Source of the DNA: an uncultured Spirochaetales bacterium
GTDB lineage: Bacteria > Spirochaetota > Spirochaetia > Sphaerochaetales > Sphaerochaetaceae
Direction of reading: 5' to 3'
Length of the DNA stretch: 64,000 nucleotides
Assembly: GCA_949285785.1 (NCBI GenBank)
Contig: CASEAG010000031.1
Span: 62,001-126,000 of the forward strand
Position 1 is the first letter of the stretch; each line of letters begins with the position of its first letter. This document shows positions 7,008 through 16,967 of this stretch, piece by piece. The notes below the pieces were generated by a model. The model worked only from the letters and a program-made list of their open reading frames with translations, did no database searches and was not told the origin of the DNA. A program made the translations under genes and the position numbers.

Positions 7008-8804
7008 TTGAGGGACTACGACATAATCGTCATCGGAGGTGGACATGCAGGCATAGAGGCTGCATGCGCCGCGGCGCGTGAGGGCTTCGCCACGCTGATG
7101 GTGACCCAGTCTCTCGACGCGATAGGACGTCTGAGCTGCAATCCCGCGATAGGCGGTCTGGCAAAGGGCAATCTCGTGCGCGAGATAGACGCTCTTGGCG
7201 GCGTCATGGGCCATCTGATCGACTCGTCCATGATCCAGTACAGGATACTCAACCGCAGGCGCGGGCCCGCCGTGCAGGCCCCCCGGGCCCAGGCGGACAA
7301 GTTCACCTATTCGAGGAACGCCAAGCAGCTTCTAGAGCATACCGCGAACCTCTCCCTCTTCATGGACACCGTCGTCGACCTCATGGTGGAGGATGGACGG
7401 GTCATCGGGGTTGTCACCGAACGCGGCTGGCGCATCAGCGCACGCGCCGTGGTGCTTACCACGGGCACGTTCATGGACGGCCGGATCTTCATCGGCGAGT
7501 GGGATGCCCCATGCGGACGCCTTGGCGAGAGCGCCGCACTCGGGCTGGGCGACAGCCTCAGGCGCATGGGCTTCTCTGTCGGCCGCCTCAAGACCGGAAC
7601 CCCGGCACGAGTACGCCGATCGTCTCTGGACTTCGACGAGCTCGAGGTCCAGAAGGGTGACGATCCCATGCGGCCCTTCAGCTTCGACTACGACGAAATG
7701 GACCGCCCCCAGATGGACTGCTACGTCACCTGGACGAACGAGGAGACCCATTCGATCATCAGGGAGAACATACACCGCTCGCCGCTGTATGGCGGAAAGA
7801 TCGTCGGCAGAGGGCCGCGCTACTGCCCGTCGATCGAGGACAAGGTGGTGCGATTCCCCGACAGGGACCGCCATCAGATCTTCGTCGAACCAGAGGGCGT
7901 CGAGTGCGAGGAGATGTATCTCAACGGGCTTTCGTCGTCGCTTCCAGAGGACGTCCAGCACCGCTTCATAAGGACGCTGCCCGGCCTGAGGCACTGCGAG
8001 ATCATGCGCCCGGCCTACGCTGTGGAGTACGACTACCTCGATCCGATGGACCTCTTTCCGTCTCTCGAGTCGAAACGGCTGGAGAACCTTTTCATCGCAG
8101 GACAGACCAACGGCACCTCCGGCTATGAGGAGGCGGCGGCACAGGGCATCGTCGCCGGCATCAACGCCGCGCTGAAGCTGCGTGGAGAGTCCCCCCTTGT
8201 CCTCAGACGCAACGAGGCGTACATCGGGGTCCTGATCGACGATCTGGTCACCAAGGGCACAAAGGAGCCGTACAGGATGTTCACCAGCCGAGCCGAGTAC
8301 AGGCTCTGCCTGCGTCATGACAACGCCGACCAGCGACTGGTCCCCCTTGCCTACGAAAAGCACAGCGTCGGGGAGGCCAAGCTCCGGAGACTGGAGGAGA
8401 AGGTGTCCAGGATGAGCGACCTCAGGGCGACGCTGAAGGCATACCGCGAGCGCGGCAAGAACGGCCTGGAGCTCCTCAAGGAGCCGGAGATAACCATGGA
8501 CGTGCTGGGCGCCGGATGCCCGGCGATCCTGGAATACCCTGCGCCTGTCAGGGACGAGGTCGAGCTGGACGTGAAGTACGAAGGCTACCTCAGACGGCAG
8601 GAGAGCGAGGCCGAGGCCTTTTCCAGGCGGGAGGCTATGGCGATTCCCGTCGACATGGACTATGATGCCATCAAGGGCCTGAGCAGCGAATCGAGGGAGA
8701 AGCTGAAGCTCGTCCGTCCGGCGAGCATAGGTCAGGCCCAGAGGATATCGGGGCTCAGGGTGAGCGACATAGCTCTCATCATGATGGCCCTCAAAGGTGT
8801 GTGA
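7008..8804 (+). CDS. mnmG: tRNA uridine-34 modification enzyme MnmG (GidA)
   Basis: A 598-residue FAD protein. The N-terminal dinucleotide-binding motif is YDIIVIGGGHAGIEAA; signature regions LSCNPAIGGLAKG and TGTPARV follow, and a second FAD motif reads NLFIAGQTNGTSGYEEAAAQG. The C-terminal MnmE-interacting domain ends GLRVSDIALIMMALK. Homology begins immediately at the TTG start at 7008, so this rare start codon is accepted. The gene is downstream of and nearly touching mnmE, its partner in tRNA wobble modification. It is followed 3 nt later by rsmG, an order common near replication-origin clusters. Confidence 0.96.
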   Translation: MRDYDIIVIGGGHAGIEAACAAAREGFATLMVTQSLDAIGRLSCNPAIGGLAKGNLVREIDALGGVMGHLIDSSMIQYRILNRRRGPAVQAPRAQADKFTYSRNAKQLLEHTANLSLFMDTVVDLMVEDGRVIGVVTERGWRISARAVVLTTGTFMDGRIFIGEWDAPCGRLGESAALGLGDSLRRMGFSVGRLKTGTPARVRRSSLDFDELEVQKGDDPMRPFSFDYDEMDRPQMDCYVTWTNEETHSIIRENIHRSPLYGGKIVGRGPRYCPSIEDKVVRFPDRDRHQIFVEPEGVECEEMYLNGLSSSLPEDVQHRFIRTLPGLRHCEIMRPAYAVEYDYLDPMDLFPSLESKRLENLFIAGQTNGTSGYEEAAAQGIVAGINAALKLRGESPLVLRRNEAYIGVLIDDLVTKGTKEPYRMFTSRAEYRLCLRHDNADQRLVPLAYEKHSVGEAKLRRLEEKVSRMSDLRATLKAYRERGKNGLELLKEPEITMDVLGAGCPAILEYPAPVRDEVELDVKYEGYLRRQESEAEAFSRREAMAIPVDMDYDAIKGLSSESREKLKLVRPASIGQAQRISGLRVSDIALIMMALKGV

Positions 8805-8807
8805 GAA

Positions 8808-9443
8808 ATGGATCGTCTTGAGAAGGGACTGGAAATGCTTGGTCTCGGATGTGCGCCTCGTGTCGTGGACAGGCTGAGGACGTACGTCGACGAGATAATG
8901 CTCTTCAATCCCGCATATGGACTGGTGTCCGTCTGTGGCATGGACGAGCTGGTGACGAGGCACATCCTTGACTGCGCAGGCGGCGCCTCCGTGATCGCCG
9001 GCTGTCTTGGCGCCGATTCCCGCGTTGCAGATCTGGGAAGCGGTGCGGGGCTTCCGGGCGTCGTGCTCGCGATTCTCATGCCAGATGTGCACTTCGTGCT
9101 CATAGAGAGAATGAAGAGGCGCGTGGACTTCCTGAACAACGTCGTCGCGCGCTGTGCACTGGACAACGTCGAGATCGTCCAGGAGGACATCTCGAGGACC
9201 GATGACGCATTCGGATGCATCACGATGAGGGCGTTCCATCCCGTGGGCGACATCATCCGTGACGTGTCCCGCCTTCTGGCCCCTTGTGGCAGGGTGTGTG
9301 CCTACAAGGCCCAGAAGTCATATGTCGAGAAGGAGATGGAGGGCGTCGACGGCTGGCAAAGCCGCCTCGTGCCGCTGTCCATCCCGTTCCTGGAGGAGGA
9401 GCGCACCATGCTCGTCCTCTCCAGAATAGGAGATCCGCTTTGA
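8808..9443 (+). CDS. rsmG: 16S rRNA (guanine-527-N7)-methyltransferase RsmG
   Basis: A 211-residue SAM-dependent methyltransferase (GidB). Motif I is VADLGSGAGLPGVVLAI near residues 67-83, followed by FVLIERMKRRVDFLN, the RsmG acidic-loop region. FNPAYGLVSVCGMDELVTRHILD before it is typical for the family. It methylates G527 in the 530 loop of 16S rRNA. It sits in the mnmE-mnmG-rsmG-ftsK operon. Its last codon overlaps the TTG start of ftsK. Confidence 0.95.
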   Translation: MDRLEKGLEMLGLGCAPRVVDRLRTYVDEIMLFNPAYGLVSVCGMDELVTRHILDCAGGASVIAGCLGADSRVADLGSGAGLPGVVLAILMPDVHFVLIERMKRRVDFLNNVVARCALDNVEIVQEDISRTDDAFGCITMRAFHPVGDIIRDVSRLLAPCGRVCAYKAQKSYVEKEMEGVDGWQSRLVPLSIPFLEEERTMLVLSRIGDPL

Positions 9444-12400
9444 AGAATAGATCCGACAACAAGGTGAAGAGGTCCGGCAAGGGCGGCAGGCTGTCCCTGC
9501 TGATTGCCCTTGTACTCATGCTCGCCGCCGTGGCGCTTGCGGCGATGCACTTCCTGGCATACCCGCAGCTCGAGCCGGTGAAGGCCGCCGTCGTGAAGTA
9601 TGCAGCGATCGCGGGGGAGACGATCTCTCCCGCCGTTCTCGCGGCCGTACTCTCGCTTGTGGTGTTCACCTCTCGCAGAAGGCGTCCGTTCAACTACGTC
9701 TTTCTGCCGATGGCCGTGGTCTTCTACTACACGTTGCTGTGTGCCGTACATCTGATGACAGGCGATCCGGAGCCGGCCTTCCTGATGAGCCGCGTCTCGA
9801 GCACAAGGACGTCGCTCGTCATCCTGCTGGCGGTGCTGGAGGTCCTGGTGTCGATCATCCTGGCCATAATCAACAGTTCTCTCAACGGTCTTTACAGAAA
9901 GCATCGCGCGAAGAAGGACGCCCTGGCCGCGAAGAAGGCCGAACTCGAGGCAGGACAGGAGGCTGTGTCGAAGCCTTCACGCAGGGATCTCAAGCGCCAG
10001 GAGAAGGAGGCCAGGAAGGCCCGAAGGCTTGCAGAGAAGCAGGCGGCGAAGGCCGCCAGAGGCCGCAAGGGCCCCACAGATGCCGGGGATAGAGGCGATG
10101 TTCAGGAGCATGCCGACGACCAGATGCCTGTAGATGAGGTATCCATCGGGACGGCCACGCCGGATCCCGCATCCCCGATATCCTTCCCGGAGACGTTGCA
10201 TGTGCCCGATTTCGACACGATACCCCGTGGCGAGGACCATGTGATCTCCGCCGATGTCCAGCCCAGGCCGGCCAAGGACCCGGACCACATCTTCGGCGTC
10301 CATGAGAACAACGTGATCAGCATGTCCGCGCTGGAGAACAGCGCCCGCAACGTCGAGCGCATGCTGGCCGAGCAGGAGGCGAAGAAGAAGCCTGAGACGT
10401 CCACCTCGATGTTCCGCAAAGGCGGCATGCTCGAGAGCGCGATAGAGGCCACCAGCCGACCTGTGCAGGGACCTTCCGGGCCCAATCCGAATCCGATCAT
10501 AGGCTACAGCGACAGGCGCAGGGAGAACGTGAAGCAAACCACCTCCTTCGCACCGTCCAACCTCTCCCCGGACCATCCGCGCTACAAGCTCTTCGAGTCG
10601 CTCAGGCGCAGGAACGATGCCCAGAGCCCCGCGGCTCAGGAGGTGGATGTCACCCACTTCCCGTCCAGGACGTTCTCCCCGTCCTCCGCCCCCGCCGAAG
10701 AGGAGAAGGGCGGCGTGAGCATAAACCTGAAATCGCGTCCGGTCGAGGAGGCGACGGCAGTCCATGAGGCAATGGCTTCACAGCCTGTGCCGGAACCTGT
10801 CGAGCCGGCACCCGTGCCGGTCAGCAAGACCCCTGTCGAGATGCCCAGGGCGCAGCATCATGCGAAGAAGGCGGAGACGGAGGCTCCTCAGCCCTTCATC
10901 GGCGAAGAGGAGGACATCCTCGACGATGAGGACGAGAGGCCGGCGGAAGCGCCCGCACCGGAGCCTGCTCCCGTCAGGCCCGCCGCATCCCGTGTGGGGA
11001 GCGTCGTCAAGCCTGCGCACCACGAGAGTGCCGAGACGAAGGCCGAAGAGGTGGAGGAGAACAGCAGCCAGATCGAGTTCAAGGTCGGCATAAGCGGCCT
11101 GGAGAGCAACAACGAGGGCGAGAAGGCCATCATCAGGAGACAGAGACGCAGCTACAACCCGCCTTCGCCGGATCTGCTGCAGGATTTCCCCCAGACCAGC
11201 TATGAGGTGGGCGATGCCGAGATGCGCACAGGCCAGCTGATCGCTTCCGTGATGCATGACTTCAGGGTCGAGGTGGAACTCGCCGACATCGTCAAGGGAC
11301 CGACCGTCACACTTTACGAGTACACGCTCGCCCCGGGTGTCCTGGTCTCCAAGGTCATGAACCTCGAGAAGAACATCGCCATGAGGATCGGCGGCCAGAT
11401 GATCCGCATCCTCGCCCCCGTGCCGGGCAAGAGCGCCGTGGGCATCGAGGTGCCGAACGCCAAGCGCGTGACGGTCGGCTTCAAGGAGCTTCTCGATCCT
11501 CTGAAGAAGAGCAATCTCAGCGTCCCGATGATTCTCGGACGCGACATCCAGGGGGATGCCAAGCTGCTCGATGTCGCCAAGTGTCCCCACCTGCTGATCG
11601 CCGGTACCACCGGAAGCGGAAAGAGCGTGTGCATCAACGGCCTTGTCGCCTCTATCCTGTATACGAAGAGCCCCAAGGACGTCAGGCTCATCATGGTCGA
11701 CCCGAAGGTCGTCGAGCTGAACGTCTACAACGGCATCCCGCATCTGCTCACCCCTGTCATCACGGAGCCCAAGAGGGTTCTCAAGATGCTCAACTGGCTC
11801 GTCGAGGAGATGGAGAGGCGCTTCAGGGTCTTCGGCCAGTGCGGGGCCAGGAACATCGAGGGCTTCAACAGCCGCATAAGGGAGTTCGGCTATGCGACGG
11901 AGAAGATGCCCTACATCGTCCTGATCATGGACGAGTTCGCCGACCTGATGACCGTCATCGGCAAGGACATCGAGGACTACATCAGACGTCTGATGGCCAA
12001 GGCCCGCGCCGCAGGAATCCACGTGGTCATGGCCACCCAGCGCCCGAGCGCCGAGGTCGTCACCGGCACGATCAAGAACAACATCCCGACGCGCATCGCA
12101 TTCGCCGCGTCGTCCGTAGTCAACAGCCGCATCATCCTGGACGAGGCTGGAGCCGAGAACCTGCTGGGCAAGGGCGACATGCTGCTGTCCACGCAGTCGA
12201 CCAGCGGCCTGACCAGAATCCAGGGCGCCTTCCTCTCGGACGAGGAGGTGGACAAGATCGTATCCTTCGTCAAGACGCAGGGCGAGCCGGACTATCTGGA
12301 CGAGGCCATCTTCGAAGACGAGCCGGAACCCGAGAGCTGCGACTTCCCGGAGGACGACGAGGGTTCGGACGCCGATCTCTACGAGAAGGCGAAGCAGATC

Positions 12401-12556
12401 TGCTTCGAGCGCAAGGGCGCCTCGGCGTCCTATCTGCAGCGCCGTCTGTCGATCGGCTACAACAGGGCCGCGCGTCTGGTGGAGCAGATGGAGGACGAGG
12501 GCATCGTCGGACCGGCCAACGGCTCGAAGCCCAGGGAGATTCTGCGCTACGAATGA
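9440..12556 (+). CDS. ftsK: DNA translocase FtsK/SpoIIIE
   Basis: A 1038-residue protein starting at TTG 9440 (AGGAG 7 nt upstream, overlapping the rsmG stop). Four hydrophobic segments fill residues ~15-40, 53-75, 85-105 and 120-140. A long charged, Pro/Ala-rich linker follows to about residue 560. The motor domain carries LIAGTTGSGKSVCINGL (Walker A, ~720) and YIVLIMDEFADLM (Walker B, ~830). The last ~65 residues form the gamma winged helix (SYLQRRLSIGYNRAARLVEQ), which reads KOPS-like sequences. FtsK pumps the chromosome termini through the septum. Its place behind rsmG, where parAB often sits, is notable. Confidence 0.96.
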   Translation: MKNRSDNKVKRSGKGGRLSLLIALVLMLAAVALAAMHFLAYPQLEPVKAAVVKYAAIAGETISPAVLAAVLSLVVFTSRRRRPFNYVFLPMAVVFYYTLLCAVHLMTGDPEPAFLMSRVSSTRTSLVILLAVLEVLVSIILAIINSSLNGLYRKHRAKKDALAAKKAELEAGQEAVSKPSRRDLKRQEKEARKARRLAEKQAAKAARGRKGPTDAGDRGDVQEHADDQMPVDEVSIGTATPDPASPISFPETLHVPDFDTIPRGEDHVISADVQPRPAKDPDHIFGVHENNVISMSALENSARNVERMLAEQEAKKKPETSTSMFRKGGMLESAIEATSRPVQGPSGPNPNPIIGYSDRRRENVKQTTSFAPSNLSPDHPRYKLFESLRRRNDAQSPAAQEVDVTHFPSRTFSPSSAPAEEEKGGVSINLKSRPVEEATAVHEAMASQPVPEPVEPAPVPVSKTPVEMPRAQHHAKKAETEAPQPFIGEEEDILDDEDERPAEAPAPEPAPVRPAASRVGSVVKPAHHESAETKAEEVEENSSQIEFKVGISGLESNNEGEKAIIRRQRRSYNPPSPDLLQDFPQTSYEVGDAEMRTGQLIASVMHDFRVEVELADIVKGPTVTLYEYTLAPGVLVSKVMNLEKNIAMRIGGQMIRILAPVPGKSAVGIEVPNAKRVTVGFKELLDPLKKSNLSVPMILGRDIQGDAKLLDVAKCPHLLIAGTTGSGKSVCINGLVASILYTKSPKDVRLIMVDPKVVELNVYNGIPHLLTPVITEPKRVLKMLNWLVEEMERRFRVFGQCGARNIEGFNSRIREFGYATEKMPYIVLIMDEFADLMTVIGKDIEDYIRRLMAKARAAGIHVVMATQRPSAEVVTGTIKNNIPTRIAFAASSVVNSRIILDEAGAENLLGKGDMLLSTQSTSGLTRIQGAFLSDEEVDKIVSFVKTQGEPDYLDEAIFEDEPEPESCDFPEDDEGSDADLYEKAKQICFERKGASASYLQRRLSIGYNRAARLVEQMEDEGIVGPANGSKPREILRYE

Positions 12557-12565
12557 TGATGAGAA

Positions 12566-12591
12566 AGGGGCGGGCGAATGTGCCGGCCCCT
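12566..12591 (+). terminator. Probable terminator after ftsK
   Basis: AGGGGC and GGCCCCT form a 6-bp outer stem, extended inside by 3 bp after one mismatch, and are followed by the pyrimidine-rich CTTCCTCTCC. The T-run is weak. Confidence 0.5.
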
Positions 12592-12657
12592 CTTCCTCTC
12601 CTGACGGTGCATGCACATGTTGTTGTGAAGCATCAAAAACGATAATATGTGCCTGTC

Positions 12658-13452
12658 ATGCATAGACACGCCATAAGAAACGGCGTCCTCATCGGCCAGG
12701 ATGAGGCGCTTGTCCCTGTAACGGATAGAGCAGTGCAGTCGAGCTTTTCGGTCTACGAGGCCCTCAGGGTCGTCGACCGTCATGTCGTCCACCTTGACGA
12801 CCATATCTCGCGCATGGAGTACTCTGCATCGGCCATAGGGCTCAGGCTTCCCGATGCCGACTGGCAGACCTGGATCGATATGCTTGTTGTGGCCGACGAC
12901 ATAGTCGACGCCACGATGCGGATCACCGTGTATGGGACGGCACAGCCTCTGGCCTTCATCACCTGGCAGGATCTGCTGACGTACCCGGACGAGTACTACG
13001 ACAAGGGCATCGCCGTCACCACGTTCCATGGCGAGCGCTTTCTTCCGACATGCAAGACCGGCAATCTGCTGCTGAGCTATCTTGCACTTGAGGATGCGCA
13101 CTCCAAAGGGGCATTCGAATCGTTGCTCGTCGACCGTGAAGGAAGGGTGCTCGAAGGCTCCAGGAGCAACTTCTATCTCGTCCGCGGCAATGTGATGTAC
13201 ACGGCGGCGGACGAACTGGTACTGGGTGGTGTGACGAGGAAGTCGGTACTGCGCGCTGCATCACAGCTTGGTCTGGAGACGGTGATGCAGGCCGTTGGGG
13301 AGGATGAGCTGCTTGCAGGCGACACGATGTTCATCAGTTCCACCAGCATGGCCGCCATGCCGGTGACGAAGGTGGACGGGCATGACGTGCCCTGCGATAT
13401 CGACCTGGTCGCCTCGATATGCGCCCTCGTCAGGAAATGGGAGATCGAATGA
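12658..13452 (+). CDS. Class IV aminotransferase (IlvE/D-amino-acid aminotransferase-like)
   Basis: A PLP-dependent fold-type IV enzyme of about 264 residues. The catalytic lysine is in CKTGNLLLSYLALEDA, and the cofactor-binding stretch reads VLEGSRSNFYLVRG. The C-terminal half has LGGVTRKSVLRAA and FISSTSMAAMPV, as in branched-chain and D-amino-acid aminotransferases and aminodeoxychorismate lyases. The exact substrate cannot be told from sequence alone. No ribosome-binding site is visible. GTG at 12649 is an alternative start, but an AT-rich -10-like stretch (GATAATAT) at 12641-12648 argues for the ATG at 12658 with little or no leader. Confidence 0.85.
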   Translation: MHRHAIRNGVLIGQDEALVPVTDRAVQSSFSVYEALRVVDRHVVHLDDHISRMEYSASAIGLRLPDADWQTWIDMLVVADDIVDATMRITVYGTAQPLAFITWQDLLTYPDEYYDKGIAVTTFHGERFLPTCKTGNLLLSYLALEDAHSKGAFESLLVDREGRVLEGSRSNFYLVRGNVMYTAADELVLGGVTRKSVLRAASQLGLETVMQAVGEDELLAGDTMFISSTSMAAMPVTKVDGHDVPCDIDLVASICALVRKWEIE

Positions 13453-13503
13453 TATGCCGTACAGGCATGGACATATATACGATACGTTGAAGAGAGGAAT
13501 GGA

Positions 13504-15240
13504 ATGAAGTTCTCCGCTCTGGGGCTCAATGAAGCCACCATGAAGGGCCTGGCAGAGGCCCGTTTCACGGACTGCACGCCGGTTCAGGAGCTCGTGCTCC
13601 CATATTCGCTTGCCGGCAAGGATGTGATGGTGCAGTCGAAGACAGGATCGGGAAAGACCGCAGTATACCTGCTGACGATCATCGAGAAGTACATGAAGGC
13701 CCATCTTTCCAGGACCAACCTCCCAGTGGCGCTCGTCGTGGCGCCGACCCGCGAGCTCGCGCTCCAGATAGAGGAGGATGCACAGCTGCTCTCGCGCCAT
13801 GTGCCCGACTTCAGGGTGGGATGCTTCTACGGTGGAGTCGGCTACGGACAGCAGACGGAGGAGCTCAAGGAGGGCCTGAGCCTGTATGTGGGCACCCCCG
13901 GTCGTCTGATAGACTTCGCCCGTTCCCACAAGATCGACTTCAGGATGTTCTCCACCGTCGTCCTGGACGAGGCCGACAGGATGTTCGACATGGGCTTCTA
14001 TCCCGATGTGCAGAAGATGTTCTCGATGATGGTCCGTCCGACCGAGAGACAGACGATAATCCTGTCCGCCACGCTCTCGACGAAGGTGCGCAACCTTGCC
14101 TGGGACTACATGAACGAGCCTCTCGAGCTGGAGAGCCAGCCCGAGGAGATCACGGTCGACAAGATAACCCAGGAGCTGTTCCACGTCACGAGGGACGAGG
14201 AGTTCCAGCTGCTTCTCCAGCTGCTGAAGAAGCTGTCTCCCAAGAGCGTCCTGATCTTCACCAACACCAAGGACCGTGCGGTCGAGGTGTCGGACAGGCT
14301 GAAGCTGAACGGCTACAGGAGCGCCTACCTGATGGGCGACATGAAGCAGAGCGAGAGGCTCAAGGCCCTCGACAGGCTGAAGAACGGAGAGCTGACGATC
14401 CTCGTGGCGACCGACGTCGCGGCCCGCGGACTCCAGATAGACGACCTGGAACTGGTCGTCAACTACGACCTTCCGGAGGACTACGAGAACTACGTGCACC
14501 GCATCGGACGCACCGCCCGTGCCGGAAAGGCCGGTCGTGCCGTCTCGTTCGCAAGCGAAGAGTACGTGTACTCGCTCGAGGCCATCGAGGAGTACATCCA
14601 CATGAAGATACCCGTATGCTGGCCTGACGAGTACGGTCTGGAGGAGGTCGAGGACAAGAGCGGCGACTACGTGAAGAGACACAGGAGAGGTTCCAGGGGG
14701 GACTCCAGGCGCACCGGTGACAGACGCACCGGACGCAGGTCGTCCGGCGGCACATCCCGTGCCTCCTCATCCCGCTCCTCCGGCTCCAGACGCGATGACA
14801 GGGGTGCGGACAGACGCGAAAGGAAGAGTGAGGACAAGGTCAGGGTCGCAAGGCCCAGGAAGCTGTCCGACGACGAGTACAACAGGCTTGCCTCGATGTC
14901 CTTCGAGGACAGGATGAAGTACTACACGGACGAGTTCGAGTCCGCAGGGGCATCCGGACGCACGGAAAAAGGCGCAAAGGACGGCTCCACCCGGAAGGGG
15001 AATGGTGACAGGAACCAGAACAGGAGAAGGTCCGGTGCAGACGACCGGAAGCGTCCCCAGAGCAGGACGAAGGCCGGAGACGGACAGAGGAGGACAAAGG
15101 CATCGGGCCCGGCTCCTGCCCCCAAGAGCGCTCCGACCGCATCGGTGGCAAGCGCCCCCAGGCATGTAAGCGTCGAGCCTGAGAAGAAGCGCGGCTTCTG
15201 GGCCAAGGTCAGATCCATCTTCACCGGCGAGGACGCCTGA
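13504..15240 (+). CDS. DEAD-box ATP-dependent RNA helicase with long basic tail
   Basis: A 578-residue protein. The Q motif region is CTPVQELVLP, motif I SKTGSGKT (~residues 45-52), Ia PTRELALQI, Ib TPGRLIDF, II VLDEADRM (~154-161), III SATLS, and VI HRIGRTARAGKAG. The helicase core ends near residue 380. The remaining ~180 residues are Arg/Ser/Gly/Lys-rich and of low complexity, as in RNA-chaperone tails of CsdA/RhlE-like helicases. Likely roles are ribosome assembly or mRNA turnover. A good ribosome-binding site (AGAGAGGAATGG) precedes the ATG. The stop overlaps the next ATG (TGATG), starting a five-gene coupled run. Confidence 0.93.
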   Translation: MKFSALGLNEATMKGLAEARFTDCTPVQELVLPYSLAGKDVMVQSKTGSGKTAVYLLTIIEKYMKAHLSRTNLPVALVVAPTRELALQIEEDAQLLSRHVPDFRVGCFYGGVGYGQQTEELKEGLSLYVGTPGRLIDFARSHKIDFRMFSTVVLDEADRMFDMGFYPDVQKMFSMMVRPTERQTIILSATLSTKVRNLAWDYMNEPLELESQPEEITVDKITQELFHVTRDEEFQLLLQLLKKLSPKSVLIFTNTKDRAVEVSDRLKLNGYRSAYLMGDMKQSERLKALDRLKNGELTILVATDVAARGLQIDDLELVVNYDLPEDYENYVHRIGRTARAGKAGRAVSFASEEYVYSLEAIEEYIHMKIPVCWPDEYGLEEVEDKSGDYVKRHRRGSRGDSRRTGDRRTGRRSSGGTSRASSSRSSGSRRDDRGADRRERKSEDKVRVARPRKLSDDEYNRLASMSFEDRMKYYTDEFESAGASGRTEKGAKDGSTRKGNGDRNQNRRRSGADDRKRPQSRTKAGDGQRRTKASGPAPAPKSAPTASVASAPRHVSVEPEKKRGFWAKVRSIFTGEDA

Positions 15241-16967
15241 TGGGCCTCTATCGGAGATTCTTCTCGTATTACCGCCCGCACATGGGCCTGTTCGTCCTGG
15301 ACATGGTCGTCGCGGTGATCTCGTCGTTCCTGTCGGTCCTCTTCCCCCTGCTGACCAACTACCTGCTGGAGGGGCCGGTCGCCGACGGGAACGTGAGACT
15401 GATGGTCGCGGTGTTCTCCGTGATGCTGGCCGTATACGTCTTCCAGGCGGTGAGCACATACATCCGAATCCGCTGGGGACACATCCTGGGCGTCAGGATA
15501 GAGAACGAGATGAGGCAGGACCTGTTCAACCATCTCCAGGACCTCTCGTTCAGCTACTTCGACAGGACCAAGACGGGAACGATCATGAGCAGGATCACGA
15601 ACGACCTGTTCCAGATCGCCGAGATCGCCCATCACGGTCCCGAGGACTTCCTGATAAGCATCCTGACGATAGCTCTCGCCTATGTCTTCATGTTCCGCGT
15701 CTCGGTGCCCCTTGCACTCGTTTCGCTGATTCCGCTCCCGATAATGCTCTTCTACGGCATCGTGTTCGGCAACAGGATGAAGGAGCGCAACAGGGCGGTC
15801 AGGAAGACCATAGCCGACGTCAACGTCGACGCCGAGAACTCCATACAGGGCATAAGGGAGGTCAAGTCCTTTGCCCAGGAGGACTTCCAGGAGAGGAAGT
15901 TCAGCCAGTCGAACACCAGGCTGAAGAACTCGCGCGAGCAGATGTACAAGCAGATGGCCAACTACCAGTCCGGCATCGGCTTCATGAGGGAGATCTACTA
16001 CCTGGTCACCGTGGCCGGAGGCGCCGCGCTGATCGCGGCGGGCATGGCCGACCTGACCACGCTGGTCACATTCACGCTGTACGTCTCGGTCGTCGTGTCC
16101 CCGATCGACAGGCTGATCAACTTCACCGAGCAGCTGCAGCAGGGCATCGCATCCTTCGAGCGTTTCACCGAGGTCATGGACATCGAACCGGAGATCACCG
16201 ACAGCCCGGATGCGAAGGACATCGAGATCCACGAGGGCAGGATAGAGTTCCGCGACGTGGACTTCAGCTACGACGAAGGCGACGGCCAGGTGCTCGGACA
16301 TCTGAACCTCACCATAGAAGGTGGCGAGAACGTCGCCCTGGTCGGCGAGTCCGGTGCGGGCAAGACGACGATCGTCTCTCTGCTCTCGCGCTTCTACGAG
16401 ACCACCCATGGCCGGATCCTCATCGACGGGCAGGACATAACCAAGGTCACCCAGTCGTCGCTTCACAAGGCGATCGGCTTCGTGCAGCAGAACGTCTTCC
16501 TCTTCGATGCGTCGATCAGGGAGAACCTGCGCTACGGCAAGAGCGATGCCACCGACGAGGAGCTGTGGGAGGCCTTGAAGGCAGCAAGCCTGTACGACTT
16601 CGTCGCATCGCTTCCTGCCGGACTCGACACCGAGGTCGGCGAGCGTGGCACCAGGCTCTCCGGCGGTCAGCGCCAGCGCCTGTCGATTGCACGCGTGTTT
16701 CTGAAGAACCCTCCGATCATAGTGTTCGACGAGGCCACCAGCAGTCTGGACACGGAGAGCGAGGCCTTGATCCAGGAGGCGTTCAGGCGTGTGGCCAGGG
16801 GCCGCACCGCCATAGTCATAGCCCATCGCCTGTCCACCATCGTCGACAGCGACCGCATCTTCGTCCTGGAGGGCGGCCACATCGTGCAGGAGGGGACCCA
16901 CGGATCCCTTCTGGCGCAGGACGGGGTGTATGCTAAACTGTATTCCATCAAGAAGGACATGATCTGA
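15240..16967 (+). CDS. ABC exporter, fused permease-ATPase (MsbA/multidrug type)
   Basis: A 575-residue half-transporter. The first ~310 residues hold the six-helix type I exporter membrane domain, with FSYFDRTKTGTIMSRITNDL as the usual first coupling region. The nucleotide-binding domain has Walker A GESGAGKTT (~369-377), Q-loop FVQQNVFLFDASIREN, signature LSGGQRQRLSIA and Walker B IIVFDEATSSLDTESE. It would act as a homodimer. Its coupling to plsC downstream is compatible with a lipid-linked substrate, but drug export is just as possible. Start and stop both overlap neighbours by one to four bases. Confidence 0.93.
   Translation: MGLYRRFFSYYRPHMGLFVLDMVVAVISSFLSVLFPLLTNYLLEGPVADGNVRLMVAVFSVMLAVYVFQAVSTYIRIRWGHILGVRIENEMRQDLFNHLQDLSFSYFDRTKTGTIMSRITNDLFQIAEIAHHGPEDFLISILTIALAYVFMFRVSVPLALVSLIPLPIMLFYGIVFGNRMKERNRAVRKTIADVNVDAENSIQGIREVKSFAQEDFQERKFSQSNTRLKNSREQMYKQMANYQSGIGFMREIYYLVTVAGGAALIAAGMADLTTLVTFTLYVSVVVSPIDRLINFTEQLQQGIASFERFTEVMDIEPEITDSPDAKDIEIHEGRIEFRDVDFSYDEGDGQVLGHLNLTIEGGENVALVGESGAGKTTIVSLLSRFYETTHGRILIDGQDITKVTQSSLHKAIGFVQQNVFLFDASIRENLRYGKSDATDEELWEALKAASLYDFVASLPAGLDTEVGERGTRLSGGQRQRLSIARVFLKNPPIIVFDEATSSLDTESEALIQEAFRRVARGRTAIVIAHRLSTIVDSDRIFVLEGGHIVQEGTHGSLLAQDGVYAKLYSIKKDMI

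Noticed and set aside
7332-9239. 635-codon open frame antisense to mnmG and rsmG
   Set aside because: It spans two well-identified genes; its product is His/Arg/Val-rich shadow sequence without motifs.
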